Below are positions 1-7,607 of a DNA stretch of 64,000 nucleotides, in pieces. The position numbers and the translations under genes were made by a program. The stretch covers positions 1 through 64,000 of the forward strand of contig CAZPLU010000004.1 in assembly GCA_964587625.1 (NCBI GenBank). Direction: 5' to 3'. Source of the DNA: DAOPZJ01 sp964587625. Its GTDB lineage: Bacteria; Bacillota; Clostridia; Oscillospirales; JAKOTC01. Every line of letters starts with the position of its first letter. Position 1 is the first letter of the stretch. Below the pieces are notes generated by a model. It had not been told where the DNA came from. It made no database searches and saw nothing but the letters and a program-made list of their open reading frames with translations.

Positions 1-223
1 CCTTCTCGGAGGGGTTGGAAAATGGAAAATGGAAATCGGTAAACGGGGAACGAAAACGGGAATCCCGCGCGGCATTCCGCGCGCACGGTAACGGTATTAT
101 AACAAAAAATCGGGGGTTGTGCAAGGCGTCGGCGCGATAAATAATCGACATATGTTTACGCTTTGAATCGTCTCGTCTGTGCGGGGCGGCCGATACGGGC
201 GCCCCGCTTCCGCAAACGGCCGC
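1..223. other. intergenic edge with repeat fragment and GC hairpin
   Basis: No gene is seen here. The first 60 bases hold a TTGGAAAATGGAAA-type string that recurs in other spacers of this window (about 17.5, 17.8, 34.5 and 49.5 kb). An 8-bp perfect stem, GCGGGGCG/CGCCCCGC at 181-188 and 200-207, lies just past the stop of the neighbouring SDR gene. It lacks a clear T-run, so a terminator role is only possible. Confidence 0.4.
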
Positions 224-1078
224 TTATACCCCGCTGTAGGCGGAGAAGCCGCCGTCCACCGGCACGACGACGCCGTTGACAAAGCCCGAGGATGCGTCGT
301 CGCACAGCCACAGCAGCGTGCCGGTCAAATCCTTTTGCTCGCCGAAGCGGTTCATCGGGGTGTGATCGAGGATTTTTTTGGAGCGCGCCGTCGGGTTGCC
401 CGCGGCATCGAACAGCAGGTCGTGGTTTTGGTTCGTGACAAAAAAGCCCGGGGCGATCGCGTTGACCCGGATGCCGACCGGGGCGAAATGCACCGCGAGC
501 CACGCCGTGAAGTTCGAGACCGCCGCCTTCGCCGCGCTGTAGGCCGGGATCTTGGTCAGCGGGCGGAAGGCGTTCATCGACGAGACGTTCAAAATGACGC
601 CGCCGCCGTTTTTTGCCATGTCCTTGGCAAACGCCTGCGTCGGGAGCAGCGTGCCGATGAAGTTGAGGTTGAAGACGAACGACACGCCGTCGGGGTCGAG
701 GTCGAAAAAGGTCCGGATGTCGGGGTTGTCGAGGTCGGCGAGAGAGAGCGTCTCGTTGTCGGTCGTGCCCTTGGGGTTGTTGCCGCCCGCGCCGTTGATG
801 AGTATATCGCAGACGCCGAGTTGTTCGGCGACGGCTTTTCGCGCGGCTTCGAGCGACGCCTTTTCGAGCACGTTTGCGGCGATTGCAAGCGCGGTCCCGC
901 CGTCCGCGGCGATCTCGTCGGCGACCTTTTGCGCCGCGTCGAGCCGCAGGTCGAGCGCCGCGACCTTTGCGCCGCAGGCCGCCAGCGTCTTGGCAAAACC
1001 GGAGCAGAGCACGCCGCCCGCGCCGGTCACGACCGCGACTTTGCCGGACAGGTCGATTTGAAAAGGCAGTTTTTCCAT
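224..1078 (-). CDS. SDR-family oxidoreductase, D-mannonate oxidoreductase (fructuronate reductase)-like
   Basis: A 284-residue cytoplasmic short-chain dehydrogenase/reductase. The Rossmann motif TGAGGVLCSG lies near residues 18-27, NGAGG near 94-98, and the catalytic YSAAK near residues 180-184 with an upstream serine in NVSSM. The inserted segment around residues 100-130 and the overall pattern resemble the SDR-type D-mannonate oxidoreductases (B. subtilis YjmF/UxuB type), which interconvert fructuronate and mannonate with NAD(H). The ATG at 1078 follows GGGAGT at good spacing. It lies 19 bp downstream of a Gfo/Idh/MocA gene, which suits a sugar-acid operon. Exact substrate is inferred; another keto-sugar acid is possible. 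Confidence 0.8.
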   Translation of the reverse strand: MEKLPFQIDLSGKVAVVTGAGGVLCSGFAKTLAACGAKVAALDLRLDAAQKVADEIAADGGTALAIAANVLEKASLEAARKAVAEQLGVCDILINGAGGNNPKGTTDNETLSLADLDNPDIRTFFDLDPDGVSFVFNLNFIGTLLPTQAFAKDMAKNGGGVILNVSSMNAFRPLTKIPAYSAAKAAVSNFTAWLAVHFAPVGIRVNAIAPGFFVTNQNHDLLFDAAGNPTARSKKILDHTPMNRFGEQKDLTGTLLWLCDDASSGFVNGVVVPVDGGFSAYSGV

Positions 1079-1097
1079 GGTGTACTCCCTTGCTTTA

Positions 1098-2168
1098 TTA
1101 AAACTTGACGGGGAACGGGTTTTGGCGGTGGCATTCCCGGACGATTTTGAGTTGCTGAATCGCCTGTTCGGGCTTGATCGGGAAGTCCGCGCCGGTCGTC
1201 AGCGAGGCGTAAACCAAATCGTAATACCGCTTGCTGATGGTCTTGAACAGGTCGGATTGCTCCTCGGGGACATCCCAGCTGCGTTCGATCCAATTGAGGG
1301 TCTCGGCGGGATAGGCGGGCATATTGTTTTCGTCGACCATCGGGGCGATTAAAAGCGCTTGCTTGGGCGCGGTTTCGGGGTCGAAATACTTCCAGTCGAT
1401 GTGCGTCATCGTGCCCTTGAGCGAGCCGCAGGTACCTTGAATCGAATAAGTCGTGTCGGGGTAGGCCGAGCAGGACGAGATGTCGACCTCGACGAGCGGG
1501 CGCGCGGGGGCCTTGAGCAATATTTTTACAAAGTCCTCGGCGTCGCCGAAGGAATTGGCGCGGTCCATGTGGCAAAACACCTCGGGCATGCCGTCAAAAT
1601 TCAAAAATTGCAACGCCTGATCGACCGGATGAGGCCCGGTGTTATACAGGTTTCCCGCGACCTTGCGCTGCACCGTCTGCCAATCCCAGCGGCGCGAAAA
1701 GCCGTCGAACGCCACGCGCACAAAGACGATGCGTCCGAGCACGCCGCTGTCGGCGATCTCCTTGGCCTTGATAAAATACGGCGCGTTGCGGCTCTGCTGG
1801 AAAAAGGCGAAGAATTTGCTGCCGCTCTTTTTCGCCGTTTGGATCAGGTCTTCGACTTCTTCGGGCAATTTGGCGGCGGGTTTTTCCGAGACGACCGATT
1901 TGCCCGCGGCGAGCAGGTCTTTGGTGACGGAATAGTGGGTCTCGCTGTGGGTGGCGTTGATGTACAGGTCGATGTCTCCCCGTTTGATCAACTCGTGATA
2001 ATCGGCGTAAACATCGCAGTTCCACTCGGCCTTGGCGCGCTCCCTGCGCTCGGGCAGCACGTCGCAGGCCGCGGCGATTTGGTAGCGGCCGTCGGTGAGC
2101 AGATGTTTGGCGTGGATGTTGCGGCCGCTGCGTCCGAGCCCGATGATCGCGACTTTGAGTTGATTCAT
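1098..2168 (-). CDS. Gfo/Idh/MocA family NAD(P)-dependent oxidoreductase
   Basis: A 356-residue protein with an N-terminal Rossmann fold (IIGLGRSGR near residues 9-17) and the family EKP motif (SEKPAAKLPEE near residue 95) whose lysine is normally catalytic. The C-terminal alpha/beta domain carries the GPHPVDQAL segment, in which the His aligns with the usual substrate-binding His. Such enzymes oxidise or reduce sugars, inositols and their derivatives. A clear GGGAGG ribosome binding site precedes the ATG at 2168. The gene is followed closely by the SDR gene and preceded, across a 240-bp repeat-rich spacer, by a UroD-like gene. The substrate cannot be read from sequence. Confidence 0.85.
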   Translation of the reverse strand: MNQLKVAIIGLGRSGRNIHAKHLLTDGRYQIAAACDVLPERRERAKAEWNCDVYADYHELIKRGDIDLYINATHSETHYSVTKDLLAAGKSVVSEKPAAKLPEEVEDLIQTAKKSGSKFFAFFQQSRNAPYFIKAKEIADSGVLGRIVFVRVAFDGFSRRWDWQTVQRKVAGNLYNTGPHPVDQALQFLNFDGMPEVFCHMDRANSFGDAEDFVKILLKAPARPLVEVDISSCSAYPDTTYSIQGTCGSLKGTMTHIDWKYFDPETAPKQALLIAPMVDENNMPAYPAETLNWIERSWDVPEEQSDLFKTISKRYYDLVYASLTTGADFPIKPEQAIQQLKIVRECHRQNPFPVKF

Positions 2169-2187
2169 TTTTTAATCCTCCCAATGC

Positions 2188-2412
2188 AAAGTGTAAAGTT
2201 TAAAGTTTAAAGTGAAAATCCCGCAGGGATCATACGGTGTCTGGCAAATGTAAAGTGTAGAGTTTAAAGTTTAAAATTTAAACGGACAATCCCGGAAATA
2301 TAATAGGCGGCTAATAAGAGTGTAAAATAAAAGTTTCGAAGAATTGTTAGTATCGCGGGATATAAATATTAAGTTTCCGGATTTGTCACTTTAAACTTTA
2401 CATTTTACACTT
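2188..2412. repeat. AT-rich element bounded by 26-bp inverted repeats
   Basis: The spacer between two minus-strand genes holds three copies of an AAGTGTAAAGTTTAAAG-type string. Copies at 2188-2214 and about 2245-2283 are direct; the copy at 2387-2412 is inverted and matches the first over about 26 bases with about two mismatches. The last copy overlaps the stop codon of the UroD-like gene. The interior is AT-rich against a GC-rich background and codes for nothing evident. It could be a small non-autonomous mobile element or a repeat cluster with hairpin potential. Confidence 0.55.
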
Positions 2413-3451
2413 AATAGAACCGAGTTAAGTTTGCGCCGTAAGTGATGAATTCGTCGTGCATGGCGGCGACGTTTTCGGGCGGGATTTGGATAGTTTTATA
2501 GTCGCCGTAGTCCTTTAAAATCAAGCCGCCGCCTTTGGGGCAGAACAGGTCGATCATCTCCCGCGCGCTTTGGCGCGTGACCTCGGGGTCGGGGATCGGC
2601 AGCACCTTTTGGATGTCGACCGGGGAGAACATCGTGACCTTTTTGCCGAACAGGTCGCAGACGCGCCGCATGCCCATGAGCGTGGGCGCGTCAAACTGCA
2701 TGCAGTCGACGCCGATCTCGACGAGGTCGGGCAATATCTCCCAGATATAGCCGCAGGAGTGCATGATCGCATACATGCCGTGCTCGTGGATGCGGTCGAA
2801 AATCCGTTTGAGGGACGGCTTGAAAATTTCGCGCCACAGCGCCGGGTTGATCAGCAGACGGTCCTGCGTGCCCCAGTCCTCGCAAGTGAAGATCGCATCG
2901 ACGCCGAGTTCGCCGTAATTGTCGATCATGCCGAGCAGTTCTTTCATGACCATCTCGTTGAGCGCCGTGACGTTTTCGCGTTCCAAAATCAGATCCTCAA
3001 AAAAATATTCCATCTTTCGGATATAGCGCATGATCGCGAACGGAAAGCCGGGCAGGCCGCCCATCGCAAATTTGTCTTTGACAAAATCGTCTTTGGCTTT
3101 GGCGAATCGCGCTTTGTCGGAGATGTGCGGAACCTGATAATCTTTCAACTGCTCCCAATCGGTGAGCGCGCCGTAGAGCACTTCGCCGCAGCCGAAATCG
3201 CCCGGGAGGCGGCCCCACAGGGAGCCGTATTCGTCAAAACGCACTTCGCCCCGGAAATTTTTGAGGTCGGGATATTTCGAGAGCACTTCTTCGGGGTTTT
3301 TCCAGCTGCCGTCGTGTTTTTTGTCGGGCAGGGCGGAGATCCAGCAGGTGTCGTCAAAAACGGGATAGCCCGGATCTTTTAAGTTGAGCGCGACGCGTTC
3401 GGGTCTTTCAAAATTGAGTGTGGCCAGCACGATTTCGCGGCTTGTCATCAT
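2411..3451 (-). CDS. uroporphyrinogen decarboxylase-like (URO-D/MtaA superfamily) protein
   Basis: The start was set at the ATG at 3451 because AAGGAAG lies 8 bases upstream and the upstream extension is cysteine-rich and unlike the family. The 346-residue product begins TSREIVLATLNFERPERVAL, the typical opening of URO-D-superfamily proteins found outside haem operons. Later landmarks are HSCGYIWEILPDLVEIGVD near residue 235 (the family's HxCG zinc or substrate region) and KVTMFSPVDIQ. No haem genes are nearby; sugar-acid oxidoreductases are. Members of this group are often corrinoid-dependent methyltransferase-like proteins or uncharacterised catabolic proteins. A true HemE role is unlikely; the substrate is unknown. 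Confidence 0.75.
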   Translation of the reverse strand: MMTSREIVLATLNFERPERVALNLKDPGYPVFDDTCWISALPDKKHDGSWKNPEEVLSKYPDLKNFRGEVRFDEYGSLWGRLPGDFGCGEVLYGALTDWEQLKDYQVPHISDKARFAKAKDDFVKDKFAMGGLPGFPFAIMRYIRKMEYFFEDLILERENVTALNEMVMKELLGMIDNYGELGVDAIFTCEDWGTQDRLLINPALWREIFKPSLKRIFDRIHEHGMYAIMHSCGYIWEILPDLVEIGVDCMQFDAPTLMGMRRVCDLFGKKVTMFSPVDIQKVLPIPDPEVTRQSAREMIDLFCPKGGGLILKDYGDYKTIQIPPENVAAMHDEFITYGANLTRFY

Positions 3452-3509
3452 GGCGATCGCTTCCTTTCGGGGAGTTGCAACGCAACATTTGAAGAAGTGG
3501 AGATTTTTA

Positions 3510-4994
3510 TTAAATATAATAGAGATTTTTATTGCGGAATACGGGCTCGCAGGTGTGGTTGACGCCCAGTCCGCGCAGCACCCGCTCGTCATTGGCAGAG
3601 ACGATGAAGGTGGAATGCGCTTCGCAGCCCTTTAATGTGGTGAGTTTTCGATAGGCGCAGTCCACCATCGGGTTTGTCGCGGCGGAGATGGAGAGCGCGA
3701 TGACGACCTCGTCGAGGGTCAGTGCGGAGGCCTTTTCCCCGTAGATATCCCGTTTCATTTTTTGCATCGGTTCCAAAACAAGCGGGGAGAGCAACAGCAT
3801 ATCGTCCGCGATGCCGGTCAGCTGCTTCACGGCGTTTAAAATCATCGCGCACGGAGAGGACATCAGCGGCGTGGTCTTTCCGGTGACCAGCCGTCCGTCG
3901 GGCAGGCAGATCGCGGAGGCCATGTGGCCGCACGCCTCTTTGCGCTCGAGCGCATGGACGACGACGGGGCGGTCTTCGACCCGGAGGCCGAGTTCTTTCA
4001 TGATCAGCTCGATCTTTTGAACGGCGGAAGCGTCGATCAACCCCTGTTTGCAATCACAGCTGCTTTTGAAATAGCGGCGGATGACCTCCTGCTTTGCGGC
4101 TTCGCGGCAGACCGCGTCGTCGTTGATGCAATACCCCGCCATATTGACGCCCATGTCGGTGGGGGACTCATAAAAATCCCTGTCCATGACGCGGTTTAAA
4201 ATCGTTTTGACCACGGGGAAAATCTCGATGTCGCGGTTATAGTTTACCGCGGTCTTACCGTAGGCCTCCAGGTGGAACGGATCGATCATGTTGACGTCGT
4301 TGAGGTCGGCGGTCGCGGCCTCGTAGGCCAAATTCACCGGGTGTTTGAGCGGCAGGTTCCAGATCGGAAAGGTCTCGTATTTTGCGTAGCCGGCGCGGAT
4401 GCTGCGGCGGTGTTCGTGATAGAGCTGGGAGAGGCAGGTCGCCATCTTGCCGCTGCCGGGTCCGGGCGCGGTCACGACCACCAGCGGTTTTTCGGTCTCG
4501 ATATAGGGGTTTGCGCCGTAGCCGGCATCGCTGACGACCAGGTCGACATCGGTCGGGTAGCCCATGATGGGCTTGTGGATGACGGTGCGCTCGCCCCGCT
4601 GTTCGAGCTTGCTGCGGAAGATATCGGCGGACGGCTGTCCGCAGTACTGGGCGATCACGACAGCCGTGACGGGCAGTTCCAAACGCCGCAGGTTGTCGAT
4701 GAGGCGCAGCACGTCCATGTCGTAGGTGATGCCGAGGTCGGAGCGGGTCTTGGTCTTTTCGATGTCGCCGGCGTTGATGACGATGAGGATCTCACAGCGG
4801 TCGCGCAGACCCTGTAAAATCCGAATCTTGCTGTCGATTTCAAAACCGGGCAGAACGCGGGAGGCGTGATAATCGTCGAAGAGCTTGCCCCCGAATTCCA
4901 AGTAGAGTTTGTTGTCAAATTCGGAGATGCGTTTTAAAATCTGCTCGGTTTGTTTTTGGATGTAGGCATTGGTATCAAACCCAAGTTTCCTCAT
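3510..4994 (-). CDS. DUF1846 (UPF0371) family protein
   Basis: A 494-residue protein recognisable as DUF1846 from its opening (GFDTNAYIQKQTEQILKRI), the GGKLFDDYHASRVLPGF segment near residue 35, the glycine-rich APGPGSGKMATCLSQLYHE loop near residue 175, and the C-terminal DERVLRGLGV. The glycine-rich loop resembles a nucleotide-binding turn, but the biochemical role of the family is not established. No signal peptide or membrane segment is visible. AAGGAACC precedes the ATG at 4994. It sits 26 bp downstream of a lipoprotein gene and 58 bp upstream of the UroD-like gene, so co-transcription is possible. Confidence 0.85.
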   Translation of the reverse strand: MRKLGFDTNAYIQKQTEQILKRISEFDNKLYLEFGGKLFDDYHASRVLPGFEIDSKIRILQGLRDRCEILIVINAGDIEKTKTRSDLGITYDMDVLRLIDNLRRLELPVTAVVIAQYCGQPSADIFRSKLEQRGERTVIHKPIMGYPTDVDLVVSDAGYGANPYIETEKPLVVVTAPGPGSGKMATCLSQLYHEHRRSIRAGYAKYETFPIWNLPLKHPVNLAYEAATADLNDVNMIDPFHLEAYGKTAVNYNRDIEIFPVVKTILNRVMDRDFYESPTDMGVNMAGYCINDDAVCREAAKQEVIRRYFKSSCDCKQGLIDASAVQKIELIMKELGLRVEDRPVVVHALERKEACGHMASAICLPDGRLVTGKTTPLMSSPCAMILNAVKQLTGIADDMLLLSPLVLEPMQKMKRDIYGEKASALTLDEVVIALSISAATNPMVDCAYRKLTTLKGCEAHSTFIVSANDERVLRGLGVNHTCEPVFRNKNLYYI

Positions 4995-5020
4995 TTTTTC
5001 GGTTCCTTTGTTTTATATTT

Positions 5021-6664
5021 TCAGGCCTTGGGGGCGGCGGCGGATTCGGCGGCTGCGACGGGATTGTAGGACTGGAGCGGGTAGACGCCGAGCGCGGCGT
5101 TGGCCTGAGCCAAAACCTCGTCTGCGCCGAGCAGCCGCATGGATTGTCTGTAGTCGCTGAGCGCGTCGGAAACCGAGACCGCGGGGTCTGTGATCGCCGT
5201 CTTCAGCAGCTTCTGAAAGACCGCGTCGAAAGCAATCGATTTTTCGGTGTACACGGCGGAAGAGACGCCGTACAGCAACGGATGGCGGAAATGGAAGTCG
5301 CCGTCGGAAAGACCTTTGCTGATCGTCGTGTAATAGTGTACCGAGGCGACCTGTGCCAATTCCCTGTCATCGGCGGAGGTGTCGGTATAAAAACGCAGAT
5401 AGTCCTTGGCTTCAAACATGCCCGGCAGAGTACCGCACAGATTCGGGCGCGGGATCAGGGTATAATTGCTGTCGGCGTAGTCCAGAATCAGGCCGCTCCC
5501 GGTTTTGGTGTAGCCCGTGATGCCGACGCTGCCGGCAAGCCAGTTGCTCTCGCTGCCCCAGAGCATCTTGAGCAGGTAGCGCGTGGTCTCGAGGGGCTGG
5601 TCGTTGTTTGTGAGCAGGACATACGCGCCGCCTTTGACCGTGATCGGCATTGTGCTGCCGTTGAGACCGCCGGTCGATTCGGTATAAATCTGATATTTTG
5701 AGAGGTCGCTGTCTTTTGCCAGAGTCGCGCCGAAATCCAGTTTTGCGCCGCCCAGCGGATAGTAGGCGCTTGCGGCGGTGCCTTTGGTCATGACTTTGGA
5801 CAGCTCCTCGTAATCGGCCTCGAGAAAATTGTCGTTGATCGCACCCATTTCATAGAGTTCCCGTAAGTAAGACAGGGCGTTTTTCGCGCCGTCGGTGAGC
5901 ATGGCGTCGATGATGCCGGAATGGGTCTCGCTGTAACCGATCGGGCTTCCGAAGGCGATCGGCGCGCCGAAAGCCGCGAAAATGTCGGCGAGTCCGGCGG
6001 CGTTTACGCTGTAGAGTCCGGCTTCTTCGTGTTCGACGAGCAGCGCAAGCAGGGTTTTCAACTCATCGGTCGTCTCGGGGACGGCGCGGTCGAGTTCCGA
6101 GAGCCACTCGGTGCGGTAGCTGCGTACCCAGGGCAGGATGTATTCGCCGTCGGCGGGGACGCCCCACACCGAACCGTTGGCCGTGAGCGCCGCTTTGAAG
6201 TGTTGGGGCAGGGAAGCCCAAACGTCGCTGTTTTCAACGTACCGGTCGAGCGGCACGACCACGCCCGCGTCGACCAGTTTCCACAGGTCGGTATAATTGT
6301 CGACATAGACAAAGCCGCTGAGGGTCTTGTTTTTCGCCTGTTCGATGACCGTTTCGAGATAGCCGCTTTTGCCCAAGGTCAGCGGACCGATGTTCAGCGC
6401 CGGTTTTTGCGCGACCGGTTCGCTTTGTCCGAGGGTCGGCGCGCTTTGCCCCAGGGTTGTCAGCCACTCGGTTTTTTGAGCGCTGTCGGCGCCGTTGAAA
6501 AAATTTTGATTGGTGATGGTGATGGAAACGGGATTTTCGACGACGGCGGGAATGGTCACTTCCGGCGTTGAAACGGCGGATTGCGCGGAGGGGGAGGGGA
6601 TTGCACAGCCCGCGGGCATGATGAGACATAATAAAAGAGCAAGTACGATCCTTGTTCTTTTCAT
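5021..6664 (-). CDS. extracellular solute-binding protein-like lipoprotein
   Basis: The ATG at 6664 gives a 547-residue protein beginning MKRTRIVLALLLCLIMPAGC, a signal peptide with a lipobox (PAGC). A GTG 12 bases upstream is an alternative start but sits too close to the GAGAGG ribosome binding site. The mature part has the feel of a type 1 extracellular sugar-binding protein: a VDNYTDLWKLVDAGVVVPLDRYVE region near residue 118 and a VWGVPADGEYILPWVRSYRTEWL region near residue 168. No permease or ATPase genes lie beside it, so it may serve a transporter elsewhere or act as a surface receptor. Ligand unknown. Confidence 0.7.
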   Translation of the reverse strand: MKRTRIVLALLLCLIMPAGCAIPSPSAQSAVSTPEVTIPAVVENPVSITITNQNFFNGADSAQKTEWLTTLGQSAPTLGQSEPVAQKPALNIGPLTLGKSGYLETVIEQAKNKTLSGFVYVDNYTDLWKLVDAGVVVPLDRYVENSDVWASLPQHFKAALTANGSVWGVPADGEYILPWVRSYRTEWLSELDRAVPETTDELKTLLALLVEHEEAGLYSVNAAGLADIFAAFGAPIAFGSPIGYSETHSGIIDAMLTDGAKNALSYLRELYEMGAINDNFLEADYEELSKVMTKGTAASAYYPLGGAKLDFGATLAKDSDLSKYQIYTESTGGLNGSTMPITVKGGAYVLLTNNDQPLETTRYLLKMLWGSESNWLAGSVGITGYTKTGSGLILDYADSNYTLIPRPNLCGTLPGMFEAKDYLRFYTDTSADDRELAQVASVHYYTTISKGLSDGDFHFRHPLLYGVSSAVYTEKSIAFDAVFQKLLKTAITDPAVSVSDALSDYRQSMRLLGADEVLAQANAALGVYPLQSYNPVAAAESAAAPKA

Positions 6665-6697
6665 CCTGAATGACACCTCTCTGTTTTTTGGTTGATT

Positions 6698-7564
6698 TTA
6701 TTTATTTTGCGTTTCGCGCTGAAGGCGCATTTTCGCCGAGGTCACGGTGTTTTGCAGCAGCATCGCGATGGTCATCGGGCCGACGCCGCCCGGTACGGGC
6801 GTGATGGCATGGGCTTTTTTTTCGACGGCCTCGAAGTCGACGTCGCCGTGCAGTTTGCCGTTTTCATCGCGGTTCATGCCGACGTCGATGACGACGCAAC
6901 CGTCCTTGACCATATCGGCGGTGACCAGGTTGCGTTTGCCGGTCGCAACGACCAAAATATCGGCGCGGCGGCACTCGGCGGCGAGGTCTTTGGTCTTGGA
7001 GTGGCAGACGGTCACCGTGCCGTTTTGATGTAGCAACATCAAGGCCATCGGGCGACCCACGATGCCGCTGCGTCCGACGACGACGCAGTTTTTGCCCGAG
7101 ACGGGGATTTGATATTCATCGAGCATCCGCAGGATGCCCGCCGGGGTGCAGGGCAGAAAACACGGTCTGCCCGACATCAGCCGTCCGCAGCTCTCGTTGG
7201 TCAGGCAGTCGACATCCTTTTTGGGGTCGACCGACTCCATCAGTTTGAGCGGGTCGAGGTGCTTCGGCAGCGGCTGCTGGATCAAAATGCCGTCGACAGC
7301 GGGGTCGGCGTTGAGTTCGGCGACGAGTTCGAGCACCTGCGGCTCCGAGGCGGTTTCGGGAAGCGTGTAGGTATGAGACGCAAGTCCGTTTTCTTCACAG
7401 GCCTTTTGCTTGTTGCGGACATAGATTTGGGAGGCCGGATCCTCTCCGACAAGGATGACCGCCAGACAGGGGATGACGCCCTCCGACCGCAAGAGTTCGG
7501 CGTCTTTCGCCGCTTCCCCTCTTACTTTTGCGGCCAGCGTTTTTCCGTCGATGTGAATCGCCAT
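6698..7564 (-). CDS. folD: bifunctional methylenetetrahydrofolate dehydrogenase/cyclohydrolase FolD
   Basis: A 288-residue cytoplasmic enzyme of one-carbon metabolism that interconverts 5,10-methylene-, methenyl- and 10-formyl-tetrahydrofolate. The start is the ATG at 7564, after GGAGGAG; the reading frame stays open further upstream only because it runs antisense through the repetitive tail of the lgt-like gene. Diagnostic motifs are YVRNKQKACEENG near residue 50 (catalytic Tyr/Lys), GILIQQPLPKHLD near 95, the NADP-binding GRSGIVGRPMALMLLHQNGTV near 165, and the C-terminal PVPGGVGPMTIAMLLQNT. Length is normal for FolD. It follows the lgt-like gene by 43 bp. Confidence 0.97.
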   Translation of the reverse strand: MAIHIDGKTLAAKVRGEAAKDAELLRSEGVIPCLAVILVGEDPASQIYVRNKQKACEENGLASHTYTLPETASEPQVLELVAELNADPAVDGILIQQPLPKHLDPLKLMESVDPKKDVDCLTNESCGRLMSGRPCFLPCTPAGILRMLDEYQIPVSGKNCVVVGRSGIVGRPMALMLLHQNGTVTVCHSKTKDLAAECRRADILVVATGKRNLVTADMVKDGCVVIDVGMNRDENGKLHGDVDFEAVEKKAHAITPVPGGVGPMTIAMLLQNTVTSAKMRLQRETQNK

Positions 7565-7607
7565 TTGCTCCTCCTTCGGGATTTGTTCGATTTTATGCCG
7601 GTTGCGG

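Noticed and set aside
2411..3451. Assignment of the UroD-like gene as hemE
   Set aside because: No haem genes nearby, the opening and spacing fit the non-haem URO-D superfamily, and neighbours are sugar oxidoreductases.
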